Below are positions 1 to 12,315 of a stretch of DNA of 64,000 nucleotides, in pieces. The notes under the pieces are model-generated. The model did no database searches, was not told where the DNA came from, and saw only the letters and a program-made list of their open reading frames with translations. Source of the DNA: Actinostola sp. cb2023 (lineage: Eukaryota; Cnidaria; Anthozoa; Actiniaria; Actinostolidae); NCBI GenBank assembly GCA_033675265.1, contig JAUJYZ010000169.1, positions 1-64,000 of the forward strand, written 5' to 3'. A program made the position numbers and the translations under genes. The stretch's first letter is position 1; every line of letters starts with the position of its first letter.

Positions 1-750
1 GTACCGAAGGAGAGTGAGTGAGTGAGTGAGTGACGCTTCACTGAAAAGAGCCAATCTCTCAAATTTTGAATTCTTGCACTTTTGAGAGTTCTACAACATT
101 CGGATGTGATAATGCCAATAATAATAATTAAATAATCCAATTACATGTGTACAATTCATGTGTGAGTTACGAGGTTACTTTAGTGAATTAATGCGGAACT
201 TCGCGTTTTTTTTGTAACGAAGACGCCAACATGCCGACGCTTTAGTGTTTCTCTTGAAGCCCAAAACCAAATATTCATCGCGCGCGGAATTAAGTTTGTG
301 TTCATGGCTTCGTGGAGCGCTAATCATTAGATATGTTGTAAGTTTTATAACTTACAAAACTGCATCCACCTTCACATGTGGGATTTTTCCAGTTGCGACA
401 TCCTAGATGACGTTATAACAGTACTGATTACCTATTTTAATATCAACTTGAAATCACTTCGGTTGTTTTCCTACGCAACGTTACTCACAAATTTGCGTAG
501 ATATCCATATAGTAGTCGAAATATTGTTTTTGTTGAATGAGAACCTCTAAGGGAACAGCAATATAATAGAGTAAGTGTTTGCTTAACAACAAAGTGATTC
601 AAAATGTTTCTTTTTGTATAGTCTACGTTCTGGTCTGATGTCTGCCAACACACTAAGGGGATTGAAGGCCATTACATGATTCAATATACTCAAAACTTTC
701 GTAAGATAAAGTGACGTAAACGCAAGCACAAGATGTAGAAACATGTTGAT
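1..750. other. Unassigned non-coding DNA
   Basis: AT-rich sequence with a short (GAGT)n run at about 11-33. I see no exon-like frame or recognisable element. Confidence 0.5.
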
Positions 751-3586
751 ACTTACGCTTATGGTTGCGTCAGGTCCGTTTTCACAGTGACACAAGGTGT
801 TTTGCTTGCGCTTATGCTTGCATCAGGTCCGTTTTCACATTGACACAAGGGTGTTTTGCTTGTGCTTATGCTTGCATCAGGTCCGTTTTCACAGTGACAC
901 AAGGTGTTTTGCTTGCGCGTATGCTTGCGTCAGGTCCGTTTTCACAGTGACACAAGGTGTTTTGCTTGCGCTTATGCTTGCATCAGGTTCGTTTTCACAG
1001 TGACACAAGGTGTTTTGCTTGTGCTTATGGTTGCATCAGGTCCGTTTTTTTTCACATTGACACAAGGTGTTTTGCTTGCGCGTATGCTTGCATCAGGTCC
1101 GTTTTCACATTGACACAAGGTGTTTTGCTTGTGCTTATGCTTGCATCAGGTCCGTTTTCACAGTGACACAAGGTGTTTTGCTTGCGCGTATGCTTGCGTC
1201 AGGTCCGTTTTCACATTGACACAAGGTGTTTTGCTTGTGCTTATGCTTGCATCAGGTCCGTTTTCACAGTGACACAAGGTGTTTTGCTTGTGCTTATGGT
1301 TGCATCAGGTCCGTTTTCACATTGACACAAGGTGTTTTGCTTGCGCGTATGCTTGCATCAGGTCCCGTTTTCACATTGACACAAGGTGTTTTGCTTGTGC
1401 TTATGCTTGCATCAGGTCCGTTTTCACAGTGACACAGGTGTTTTGCTTGCGCGTATGCTTGCGTCAGGTCCGTTTTCACATTGACACAAGGTGTTTTGCT
1501 TGTGCTTATGCTTGCATCAGGTCCGTTTTCACAGTGACACAAGGTGTTTTGCTTGCGCTTATGCTTGCGTCAGGTCCGTTTTCACAGTGACACAAGGTGT
1601 TTTGCTTGCGCGTATGCTTGCATCAGGCTCGTTTTCACAGTGACACAAGGTGTTTTGCTTGCGCTTATGCTTGCATCAGGTCCGTTTTTTCACAGTGACA
1701 CAAGGTGTTTTGCTTGTGCTTATGCTTGCATCAGGTCCGTTTTCACATTGACACAAGGTGTTTTGCTTGTGCTTATGCTTGCATCAGGTCCGTTTTCACA
1801 GTGACACAAGGTGTTTTGCTTGTGCTTATGGTTGCATCAGGTCCGTTTTCACAGTGACACAAGGTGTTTTGCTTGCGCGTATGCTTGCATCAGGTCCGTT
1901 TTCACATTGACACAAGGTGTTTTGCTTGTGCTTATGCTTGCATCAGGTCCGTTTTCACAGTGACACAAGGTGTTTTGCTTGCGCGTATGCTTGCGTCAGG
2001 TCCGTTTTCACATTGACACAAGGTGTTTTGCTTGTGCTTATGCTTGCATCAGGTCCGTTTTCACAGTGACACAAGGTGTTTTGCTTGCGCTTATGCTTGC
2101 GTCAGGTCCGTTTTCACAGTGACACAAGGTGTTTTGCTTGCGCGTATGCTTGCATCAGGCTCGTTTTCACAGTGACACAAGGTGTTTTGCTTGCGCTTAT
2201 GCTTGCATCAGGTCCGTTTTCACAGTGACACAAGGTGTTTTGCTTGTGCTTATGCTTGCATCAGGTCCGTTTTCACAGTGACACAAGGTGTTTTGCTTGC
2301 GCTTATGCTTGCGTCAGGTCCGTTTTCACAGTGACACAAGGTGTTTTGCTTGCGCGTATGCTTGCATCAGGTTCGTTTTCACAGTGACACAAGGTGTTTT
2401 GCTTGCGCGTATGCTTGCATCAGGTTCGTTTTCGCAGTGACACAAGGTGTTTTGCTTGTGCTTATGCTTGCATCAGGTCCGTTTTCACAGTGACACAAGG
2501 TGTTTTGCTTGCGCGTATGCTTGCATCAGGTCCGTTTTCACAGTGACACAAGGTGTTTTGCTTGCGCGTATGCTTGCATCAGGTCCGTTTTCACAGTGAC
2601 ACAAGGTGTTTTGCTTGCGCGTATGCTTGCGTCAGGTCCGTTTTCACATTGACACAAGGTGTTTTGCTTGTGCTTATGCTTGCATCAGGTCCGTTTTCAC
2701 AGTGACACAAGGTATTTTGCTTGCGCTTATGCTTGCGTCAGGTCCGTTTTCACAGTGACACAAGGTGTTTTGCTTGCGCGTATGCTTGCATCAGGCTCGT
2801 TTTCACAGTGACACAAGGTGTTTTACTTGCGCGTATGCTTGCATCAGGCTCGTTTTCACATTGACACAAGGTGTTTTGCTTGTGCTTATGCTTGCATCAG
2901 GTCCGTTTTCACAGTGACACAAGGTGTTTTGCTTGCGCTTATGCTTGCGTCAGGTCCGTTTTTCACAGTGACACAAGGTGTTTTGCTTGCGCGTATGCTT
3001 GCATCAGGTTCGTTTTCACAGTGACACAAGGTGTTTTGCTTGCGCGTATGCTTGCATCAGGTCCGTTTTCACAGTGACACAAGGTGTTTTGCTTGCGCGT
3101 ATGCTTGCATCAGGTTCGTTTTTCGCAGTGACACAAGGTGTTTTGCTTGTGCTTATGCTTGCATCAGGTCCGTTTTCACAGTGACACAAGGTGTTTTGCT
3201 TGCGCGTATGCTTGCATCAGGTCCGTTTTCACAGTGACACAAGGTGTTTTGCTTGCGCGTATGCTTGCATCAGGTCCGTTTTCACAGTGACACAAGGTGT
3301 TTTGCTTGCGCGTATGCTTGCATCAGGCTCGTTTTCACAGTGACACAAGGTGTTTTGCTTGCGCTTATGCTTGCATCAGGTCCGTTTTCACAGTGACACA
3401 AGGTGTTTTGCTTGTGCTTATGGTTGCATCAGGTCCGTTTTCACAGTGACACAAGGTGTTTGCTTGCGCGTATGCTTGCATCAGGTCCGTTTTCACAGTG
3501 ACACAAGGTGTTTTGCTTGCGCGTATGCTTGCATCAGGTCCGTTTTCACAGTGACACAAGGTGTTTTGCTGTGCTTATGCTTGCTT
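751..3586. repeat. 53-bp minisatellite, about 53 copies
   Basis: Head-to-tail copies of a 53-bp unit containing gcttgcgcttatgcttgc, tcaggtccgttttcac and gtgacacaaggtgtttt. Variation is confined to a few positions (gcgctt/gcgcgt/gtgctt; cat/cgt; cagtg/cattg). Because 53 is not a multiple of 3, all three frames give similar Cys-rich nonsense open frames; none is a gene. Diverged copies of the core occur at 4398-4465 and 35113-35155. Confidence 0.95.
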
Positions 3587-4796
3587 ACGTTTTTGTGTGT
3601 TTCTATCTCTATGGAATCCGTATTTCCATTTCTTGTAGTTCTTGTACTTATACTTGCGTAGGTGCATGTCTGAAGTCGTATATTGAAGTAGTATTTTGAC
3701 GAAGTATATTTGCGTAAAGTTCCCTGCGGCACATAAGCTCTCTTCGCGCTTGGCTAGATGGATCTCGATCGCTAAGCTGTCGGCCTACGCAGTGTACAAC
3801 GAGATATTTCTCATGGAGGAGTAATTTTCAAATTTATAATAATTGAATAAGACAAGTCAGAGTTTAAGGGGCGCGCGGGGCCTGGTAACGATTCGGGATA
3901 AACTCTGTCCGAAGTGAATTTTTCTCCTATGTGTCTTGTATTTTTGCCGAGTTTTCTAGTAGCAATTTTCATATCTTAGAATACGATTTTTGCCGAGAAA
4001 ATACTCCAAGGTATTATTTTCTCCGTGATTTTCATTGGTCGAGAGACGACTACGTCACTGCAGTTAACTTCCTACAAATAAGTGTTTTCGTTCTCCTCGA
4101 CAATGGCAGCTCGATTTTTCCATGCAGAGTTGTTGCTTTAGGTGAGAGAAAATAACGTGAATGATAAAACAAATATTGAACTCGGTTTTTACAAAATATC
4201 GTGATTTTGTCAGTGTCTCACAGAGCAATTATTTGGCGCCTGGTTTCTTTCCTTTTCTCTATAGGGGAAAGGTGAAAAGGAAACCTCTGCTCGCATGGGA
4301 CTCTGCCTTCGGCATCGGCAAATAATTATTCTGCTCGCGCCACCGACAAATTACGATATTTTGCTCAACCTCATCCAATAATTGCTAAATATTCCTTATG
4401 CTTACGCTTGCGTCAGGCCCGTTTTCACCGTCAAATAATTGCTCTTATGCTTGCGCGTATGCTTACGTACATCGCTAGATTTAGCGTCCGGTGTTATTCC
4501 TTTGAAAACCGTTATTTTAATCGGCCATCTCAAAAGTCTTTGCAATTGTTCAGTTTATAGTATCCTGTCTGGTTTTCACTTAGCGACACAGCCAGTAGAA
4601 CCAAAGTTAATTAGCTTTAATTCTTACTCGTTCCAATATTACCAACAGTGTACGCACGTCATGACCAATCCATATATTGAGCATCTTAGGCCTAATGTAA
4701 ACGTCGAACTTAAGTCGCGCCGATCCTATTAAAAATAAGCCTTCTCAGCAAATTATAATCACAGGACCATCATATTATTACTATCCATCAGCCTAT

Positions 4797-4846
<50 letters not shown>

Positions 4847-5049
4847 GGTTTAATGCAGTGTATCCACAAAATTAATAGGTTCGACTGAATTAAGTTCATG
4901 GTTCGGTTCGACGTTTGCCGTAGGCCTTATATCAGTTGTACATTGGATGTTGGCTCTCTATGTACGGTTGAATAACTGCTTTCCGGTACCTTCATATGAT
5001 CATCTTTTCTTACAGAGACCATCATCATGTCTATTAGAGAACACTTTTG
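3587..5049. other. Non-coding spacer with microsatellite
   Basis: Contains a few diverged copies of the 53-bp core near 4398-4465 and an (ATA)n microsatellite at 4798-4845. No supported exon. Confidence 0.5.
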
Positions 5050-8000
5050 TAATACTCTAGTTTAGAGTTGTTTAGGCACCTTGATAAAAGTGTGAATAAT
5101 TCACAAATTACTATATAATGAGAACGCGAAGAAATGTAGACATATCATGGGCAATAGAACATGAAGTCTCCCTACTGGGTACATATGCATCACGCACTAT
5201 GTACACTCTGTAATACTCTAGTTTAGAGTTGTTTGAGACACCTTGATAAAAGTGTGAATAATTCACAAATTACTATATAATGAGAACGCGAAGAAATGTA
5301 GACATATCATGGGCAATAGAACATGAAGTCTCCCTACTGGGTACATATGCATCACGCACTATGTACACTCTGTAATACTCTAGTTTAGAGTTGTTTAGGC
5401 ACCTTGATAAAAGTGTGAATAATTCACAAATTACTATATAATGAGAACGCGAAGAAATGTAGACATATCATGGGCAATAGAACATGAAGTCTCCCTACTG
5501 GGTACATATGCGGCATCACGCACTATGTACACTCTGTAATACTCTAGTTTAGAGTTGTTTAGGTACCTTGATAAAAGTGTGAATAATTCACAAATTACTA
5601 TATAATGAGAACGCGAAGAAATGTAGACATATCATGGGCAATAGAACATGAAGTCTCCCTACTGGGTACATATGCGGCATCACGCACTATGTACACTCTG
5701 TAATACTCTAGTTTAGAGTTGTTTGAGACACCTTGATAAAAGTGTGAATAATTCACAAATTACTATATAATGAGAACGCGAAGAAATGTAGACATATCAT
5801 GGGCAATAGAACATGAAGTCTCCCTACTGGGTACATATGCATCACGCACTATGTACACTCTGTAATACTCTAGTTTAGAGTTGTTTAGGCACCTTGATAA
5901 AAGTGTGAATAATTCACAAATTACTATATAATGAGAACGCGAAGAAATGTAGACATATCATGGGCAATAGAACATGAAGTCTCCCTACTGGGTACATATG
6001 CATCACGCACTATGTACACTCTGTAATACTCTAGTTTAGAGTTGTTTAGGTACCTTGATAAAAGTGTGAATAATTCACAAATTACTATATAATGAGAACG
6101 CGAAGAAATGTAGACATATCATGGGCAATAGAACATGAAGTCTCCCTACTGGGTACATATGCATCACGCACTATGTACACTCTGTAATACTCTAGTTTAG
6201 AGTTGTTTAGGCACCTTGATAAAAGTGTGAATAATTCACAAATTACTATATAATGAGAACGCGAAGAAATGTAGACATATCATGGGCAATAGAACATGAA
6301 GTCTCCCTACTGGGTACATATGCATCACGCACTATGTACACTCTGTAATACTCTAGTGTAGAGTTGTTTAGGCACCTTGATAAAAGTGTGAATAATTCAC
6401 AAATTACTATATAATGAGAACGCGAAGAAATGTAGACATATCATGGGCAATAGAACATGAAGGCTCCCTACTGGGTACATATGCATCACGCACTATGTAC
6501 ACTCTGTAATACTCTAGTTTAGAGTTGTTTGAGACACCTTGATAAAAGTGTGAATAATTCACAAATTACTATATAATGAGAACGCGAAGAAATGTAGACA
6601 TATCATGGGCAATAGAACATGAAGTCTCCCTACTGGGTACATATGCATCACGCACTATGTACACTCTGTAATACTCTAGTTTAGAGTTGTTTGAGACACC
6701 TTGATAAAAGTGTGAATAATTCACAAATTACTATATAATGAGAACGCGAAGAAATGTAGACATATCATGGGCAATAGAACATGAAGTCTCCCTACTGGGT
6801 ACATATGCATCACGCACTATGTACACTCTGTAATACTCTAGTGTAGAGTTGTTTAGGCACCTTGATAAAAGTGTGAATAATTCACAAATTACTATATAAT
6901 GAGAACGCGAAGAAATGTAGACATATCATGGGCAATAGAACATGAAGGCTCCCTACTGGGTACATATGCATCACGCACTATGTACACTCTGTAATACTCT
7001 AGTTTAGACTGGTTGTTTGAGACACCTTGATAAAAGTGTGAATAATTCACAAATTACTATATAATGAGAACGCGAAGAAATGTAGACATATCATGGGCAA
7101 TAGAACATGAAGTCTCCCTACTGGGTACATATGCATCACGCACTATGTACATTCTGTAATACTCTAGTTTAGAGTTGTTTGAGACACCTTGATAAAAGTG
7201 TGAATAATTCACAAATTACTATATAATGAGAACGCGAAGAAATGTAGACATATCATGGGCAATAGAACATGAAGTCTCCCTACTGGGTACATATGCATCA
7301 CGCACTATGTACACTCTGTAATACTCAGTCTAGTTTAGAGTTGTTTAGGCACCTTGATAAAAGTGTGAATAATTCACAAATTACTATATAATGAGAACGC
7401 GAAGAAATGTAGACATATCATGGGCAATAGAACATGAAGTCTCCCTACTGGGTACATATGCGGCATCACGCACTATGTACACTCTGTAATACTCTAGTTT
7501 AGAGTTGTTTGAGACACCTTGATAAAAGTGTGAATAATTCACAAATTACTATATAATGAGAACGCGAAGAAATGTAGACATATCATGGGCAATAGAACAT
7601 GAAGTCTCCCTACTGGGTACATATGCATCACGCACTATGTACACTCTGTAATACTCTAGTTTAGAGTTGTTTGAGACACCTTGATAAAAGTGTGAAATAA
7701 TTCACAAATTACTATATAATGAGAACGCGAAGAAATGTAGACATATCATGGGCAATAGAACATGAAGTCTCCCTACTGGGTACATATGCATCACGCACTA
7801 TGTACACTCTGTAATACTCTAGTTTAGAGTTGTTTAGGCACCTTGATAAAAGTGTGAATAATTCACAAATTACTATATAATGAGAACGCGAAGAAATGTA
7901 GACATATCATGGGCAATAGAACATGAAGTCTCCCTACTGGGTACATATGCATCACGCACTATGTACACTCTGTAATACTCTAGTTTAGAGTTGTTTAGGT

Positions 8001-8168
8001 ACCTTGATAAAAGTGTGAATAATTCACAAATTACTATATAATGAGAACGCGAAGAAATGTAGACATATCATGGGCAATAGAACATGAAGTCTCCCTACTG
8101 GGTACATATGCATCACGCACTATGTATACTCTGTAATACTCTAGTTTAGAGTTGTTTAGACACCTTGA
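5050..8168. repeat. About 162-bp satellite array, about 20 copies
   Basis: Tandem units run from ctctagtttagagttgttt through acaaattactatataatg, catgggcaatagaacatg and gcatcacgcactatgtac. Copies are nearly identical, with two main variants (tttaggcacc and tttgagacacc) and rarer marks (ctagtgtagag with aaggctccc in the copies at about 6350 and 6840). The very low divergence implies recent expansion or homogenisation. Confidence 0.95.
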
Positions 8169-9379
8169 CTAAAGACGCATTTACTCAGTCTTGTGTATCT
8201 TCATATTCTTTCATGGTTAGAACGACGTTTCGTGCTTGCCAGGCGTTACTATTTTCCGACTTGGCTTGAACGTATTTCAAAGTTAATATGTTCGACTGAA
8301 TTAAGTTCATGGTTAGTACTATAAGTACTATATACACAGCTACTGTATTTCAAAAAAGGTTGTTTTGTGACTAGTTATACGACCGCTCTTGATATATAAA
8401 AGCTGGTACTGAGTGAAACCTCAGTACCAGAAGTGCTCAGTAAGGGACAGGTAGACTCCTACATTGGTTCGTTATATCAGGGTTTTGTTCCATACATTTT
8501 ACTGTAATTTAGGCAGGAGTGAATAATGTCCTTCGTTATACCGGGGATTTCGCTATACCGGTGGCTTCGTTATACCGGTGACTTCGTTATACCGGGGAGT
8601 CGGTGCCGGTCTTCGTTTTCAGATAGGGGTTCTTTAAATCGAGGTTCCACTCTACAAGGTCTTTGTTGATCGATGAACATTAAATTTAAATTCTTCTAGG
8701 CCGCGGTTGTTTTTAGGCTAGCCTCATCCCAAGGATTCTATTCGTCTCTAATTAGCTCCTCGGTCCCAATCAATCTACTCTCTCCTAGACACAGGAAGCC
8801 CGAATGCAGGAGAATCTACTTCCTGAAAGGAAATATGTAAGCACACAATATAGCTATCAGTCTCAGTCCAGTAACTCATTGAAAGATTAATTAATTTTTG
8901 AATTTATTGACTCTTTTAATTTGTCTTTACTTGCCGGAATACCACTGACATCGGTCTCAGTGTAGTAAGTAACTTATTGGTTAACTATTGTAACAGATTG
9001 GCAATTACCAGTAAAGTTAACTACATGCAGGGTTCCATTGGTGACGTAACTAGGTATAAACTAAATATTTGGTTATCTAGGCTACAAATCATGATCAATC
9101 GATGGCTATTTGCGGGTACGTGTGTGTTACAACTAGTAATCCGGCAATGTCAATATAATAAACTGAAACTGATTAAGAGGATTAAGGCATAGTCTAAGAG
9201 TTCGCGTTTATAGTCTAATTACTTTGGGAGGTCGCTCAAGTACATAGGTAATAATAATAAGGTAACGTGTTGGTTCAGGACCCGGAAATCATCCAAAATA
9301 GTACGTAACGGGATCATACGACCTTCAGATGATTAGCATCCGGTGATTAGCATCAAGGCGAATAGCATCAGGTGACTAT
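8169..9379. other. Non-coding spacer with a short cgttataccgg repeat
   Basis: About four copies of an 18-bp motif (cttcgttataccggtga) at 8530-8600, and fragments resembling MITE ends (ctatttcaaaaaaggttgt-like at about 8347; acacaggaagcccg at about 8790). No supported gene. Confidence 0.5.
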
Positions 9380-9388
9380 ACTAAGCAT
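9380..9388. repeat. Left 9-bp target-site duplication (actaagcat)
   Basis: Identical to 14600-14608, immediately outside the inverted termini of the 5.2-kb element. Confidence 0.85.
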
Positions 9389-10863
9389 ACCGGACTGAAG
9401 TTAGCTGCCAATTCGTTGCCAATTCGCAGATGCCAATTCAGGTTCTTGAAGTTAGTTGCCAATTCGCAAATTCGAATGCGGAACATGGGAAAGAGTATGC
9501 AAATGATAAGGGTGCTGACAATATACCAACAAGCAAAAGTGCGCACATTCCCAATAAATATCTTACGAATTATTGACAAAAAAGTGTTTATCGAACCATA
9601 CATTTCCTTGTATGCAGAAACCAAAAACATAAATATTGGAATAACTCCAACAATGAACATGCAAACATTCCCAAAGTTATACTCTCAACTCAATAACCAC
9701 GTCTAGCTCCTAGACCAGGCACGAGTTGTTATTTATCTGTGCATGTCTGGGGGAGGGGTGGGTAGGTCTTCAATGTCCGTATTAAGGCCAAAACCGAATT
9801 GGCAATAATTGAATAACTCCCACAGATATCACTCTACTTTTACAAAACCCTTAGAATGAACCCAGTACCTCACTCAGACCTCAGACCAGGCACGAGTTGT
9901 TATTTATCTGTGCATGACTGGGGGGAGGGGTGGGTAGGTCTTTAATGTCCGTATTAAGGCCAAAACCGAATTGGCAATAATTGAATAACTCCCACAGATA
10001 TCACTCTACTTTTACAAAACCCTTAGAATGAACCCAGTACCTCACTCAGACCTCAGACCAGGCACGAGTTGTTATTTATCTGTGCATGACTGGGGGAGGG
10101 GTGGGTAGGTCTTTAATGTTCGTATAAAGGCCAAAACGAATATGCCAATAATTGAATAACTCCCACATATATCACTCTACTTTTACAAAACCCTTAGAAT
10201 GAACCCAGTACCTCACTCAGACCTCAGACCAGGCACGAGTTGTTATTTATCTGTACATGACTGGGGGAGGGGTGGGTAGGTCTTTAATGTTCGTATAAAG
10301 GCCAAAACGAATATGCCAATAATTGAATAACTCCCACAGATATCACTCTACTTTTACAAAGCCTTTAGAATGAACCCAATACCTCACTCAGACCTCAGAC
10401 CAGGCACGAGTTGTTATTTATCTGTGCATGACTGGGGGAGGGGTGGGTAGGTCTTTAATGTTCGTATAAAGGCCAGAACGAATATGCCAATAATTGAATA
10501 ACTCCCACAGATATCACTCTACTTTTACAAAACCTTTAGTATGAACCCAATACCTCACTCAGACCTCAGACCTCAGACCAGACACGAGTTGTTATTTATC
10601 TGTGCATGACTGGGGAGGGGTGGGTAGGTCTTTAATGTTCGTATAAAGGCCAAAACGAATATGCCAATAATTGAATAACTCCCACAGATATCACTCCAGC
10701 TTTACTCAATGAACGTAATACCTCGCACAAGTTTCCCATTGGATATTATTTGCTGACATATATATTCGCATCTCTCTCAGACTCAGTCGTGAAACTTGTT
10801 TATTTATTACAGTTAGTACAAAAAAGGGATGTACCCTTTCTCAAGATAGGTGTATTTAATGTG

Positions 10864-11229
10864 TTAGATCTTGCCTTTCATCCTAGTCAATATATCGCTG
10901 GTGGCAATGGTCATGTAATGGCCCTTGTTTCGGACATCTTGCCTTGCATTCACACCAAAGACTTTGGGATATTTGGATAATAAGTATTTATGAATTGCAA
11001 AGATTTGTTCATCTTTAGCATCTGCTAGGGTCTTGCAGGCCGTTACATGCAATGACTCGCTATGTTTCTTATAATCGCTCATGAACTGCGCAAGCCCTGT
11101 TTTTCCACCCCCGCCCAAGTTTTTGTCGAGCGTGCGCCCCACTTTCTTTGCATTGGCGACGATGGAGTCCATGGTGCCGTCACGCTGAAGCTTCAACAGA
11201 TAGTTCTCTGTTTTTTCTTCTATATCGTC
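10864..11229 (-). CDS. Hypothetical exon inside the 5.2-kb element
   Basis: After a good acceptor (ccaacag|gacgat) an open frame of 121 codons runs to a stop. It encodes a soluble, Lys-rich, helical protein with GRTLDKNLGGGGKTG, LLSKYPKVFGVNARQD and MTIATSDILTRMKGK. Real splice signal and protein-like composition make chance unlikely, but I do not recognise the family. It may be the last exon of a gene whose earlier exon is 11577-11915. Confidence 0.4.
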   Translation of the reverse strand, partial: DDIEEKTENYLLKLQRDGTMDSIVANAKKVGRTLDKNLGGGGKTGLAQFMSDYKKHSESLHVTACKTLADAKDEQIFAIHKYLLSKYPKVFGVNARQDVRNKGHYMTIATSDILTRMKGKI

Positions 11230-11576
11230 CTGTTGGAAGAGAATCAATCGTGATAAGTTTTGAGTCATAGACAGTAACAATGAGTTGATCCTCAAATTGC
11301 TCTATGCTTCATACTTGCCTCTTCATCATTGTCAACCCTGACTGTGACATATTTTCTTTTTTTTGTTAATTCAAATTCTGACGACTTGTAATTTCTCTAC
11401 AAAAAGGTTGTATAATTTCATTGTCAATTTTCAATGGAACAAGGACGTCAGTAGAGCATGTGTGGCATTTATACTGACCTTTATGTCCCTCTTTGGCCTT
11501 CCTTCCATTCCAAGAAAATGTGTAAGTTCTGTATATGGAGAGGAAATGAGTGAGTAGGGTGTCAACAAAATATATA

Positions 11577-11915
11577 TTAGAGGTAATTGACTTCCTCGAG
11601 AGCTTCCTGGTCGTCTTCCTCGAGAGCTTCCTGGTCGTCTTCCTCGAACGCTTCCTCGTCGTCTTTCATGAGTGCGTTCTGAACCAGTGTTTGAATACCG
11701 CCAGTGTTCCTTTTCCAGTAGTTGTACAAGGCTCGTACTTGTTTATAGGCATGTTTTGGTATGGCAATTTCGTTACCCAACTGTAAATAAGTATCTAATA
11801 GCTGTCGCCAAAACCCATCATCGCCCAGTGAGCTATTTTCAGCTGGTGGAAAATAACCGTGTTGTTTTATCGCTGCCACAAAACGATCGGCGCTGAAGCA
11901 ATGCGATATCCGAAG
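11577..11915 (-). CDS. Hypothetical exon inside the 5.2-kb element, acidic repeat tail
   Basis: Open frame after gattcag|cttcgg encodes GDDGFWRQLLDTYLQLGNE, AYKQVRALYNYWKRN and an acidic repeated tail (EALEEDDQEALEE from a 24-bp tandem duplication) before a stop. The aromatic-rich helical part looks like a folded domain, but I cannot name it. A weak donor (gaggaa|gtcaat) would join it in phase to the exon at 11229. Captured host sequence or element protein are both possible. Confidence 0.4.
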   Translation of the reverse strand, partial: LRISHCFSADRFVAAIKQHGYFPPAENSSLGDDGFWRQLLDTYLQLGNEIAIPKHAYKQVRALYNYWKRNTGGIQTLVQNALMKDDEEAFEEDDQEALEEDDQEALEEVNYL

Positions 11916-12034
11916 CTGAATCACGGGGAAAAAAGAAAATATAGATATGTTCTTAATTTTCTTCAATTAAAACCATTGTAATACCTACAATTATGGAGCC
12001 GTTATGCACCGAAGACTAATAGGAATTCTGTCTT

Positions 12035-12315
12035 CCTTTAGAAATGCCCGTTCACACGATGGAGGAATAATTTTGTACCGTTCAAAAATTTGACCCCAGT
12101 AAACACCGTTTACACTATCCTCGGAAACCCAGGGACTGTAGGGGGAGGGAAGGGGTTTACGAGGATGTGTTTACACGGAACCGTCTCTTTAATTGTATAA
12201 CATTTTATACAATTCTGTGCGGATAGCACAGTTCCGTGTGAACAGAACGGTTAATAACGTACATCTTTTTGAACGGTTAAAAATTCATCCGGTACCGTGT
12301 AAACGCAGCCTTAGG
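12035..12315. repeat. Probable degenerate inverted-repeat element
   Basis: The two ends (cccgttcacacgatgg and accgtgtaaacgcagcc) and internal gaacggttaaaa/ttttgtaccgttcaaaaa are loosely inverted copies, like MITEs that begin ggctgcgtttacacgg. Boundaries are uncertain. Confidence 0.35.

Noticed and set aside
751..3661. Overlapping Cys-rich open frames of 60-103 codons and CRISPR-like regular repeats
   Set aside because: The repeat is a 53-bp direct tandem unit without spacers; the frames are the same unit read in three phases. Not genes and not CRISPR.
9416..9706. Matching open frames at 9416-9706 (+) and 14282-14654 (both strands)
   Set aside because: They lie in the two inverted arms of the 5.2-kb element, are identical by duplication, and are open on both strands; no protein family recognised.
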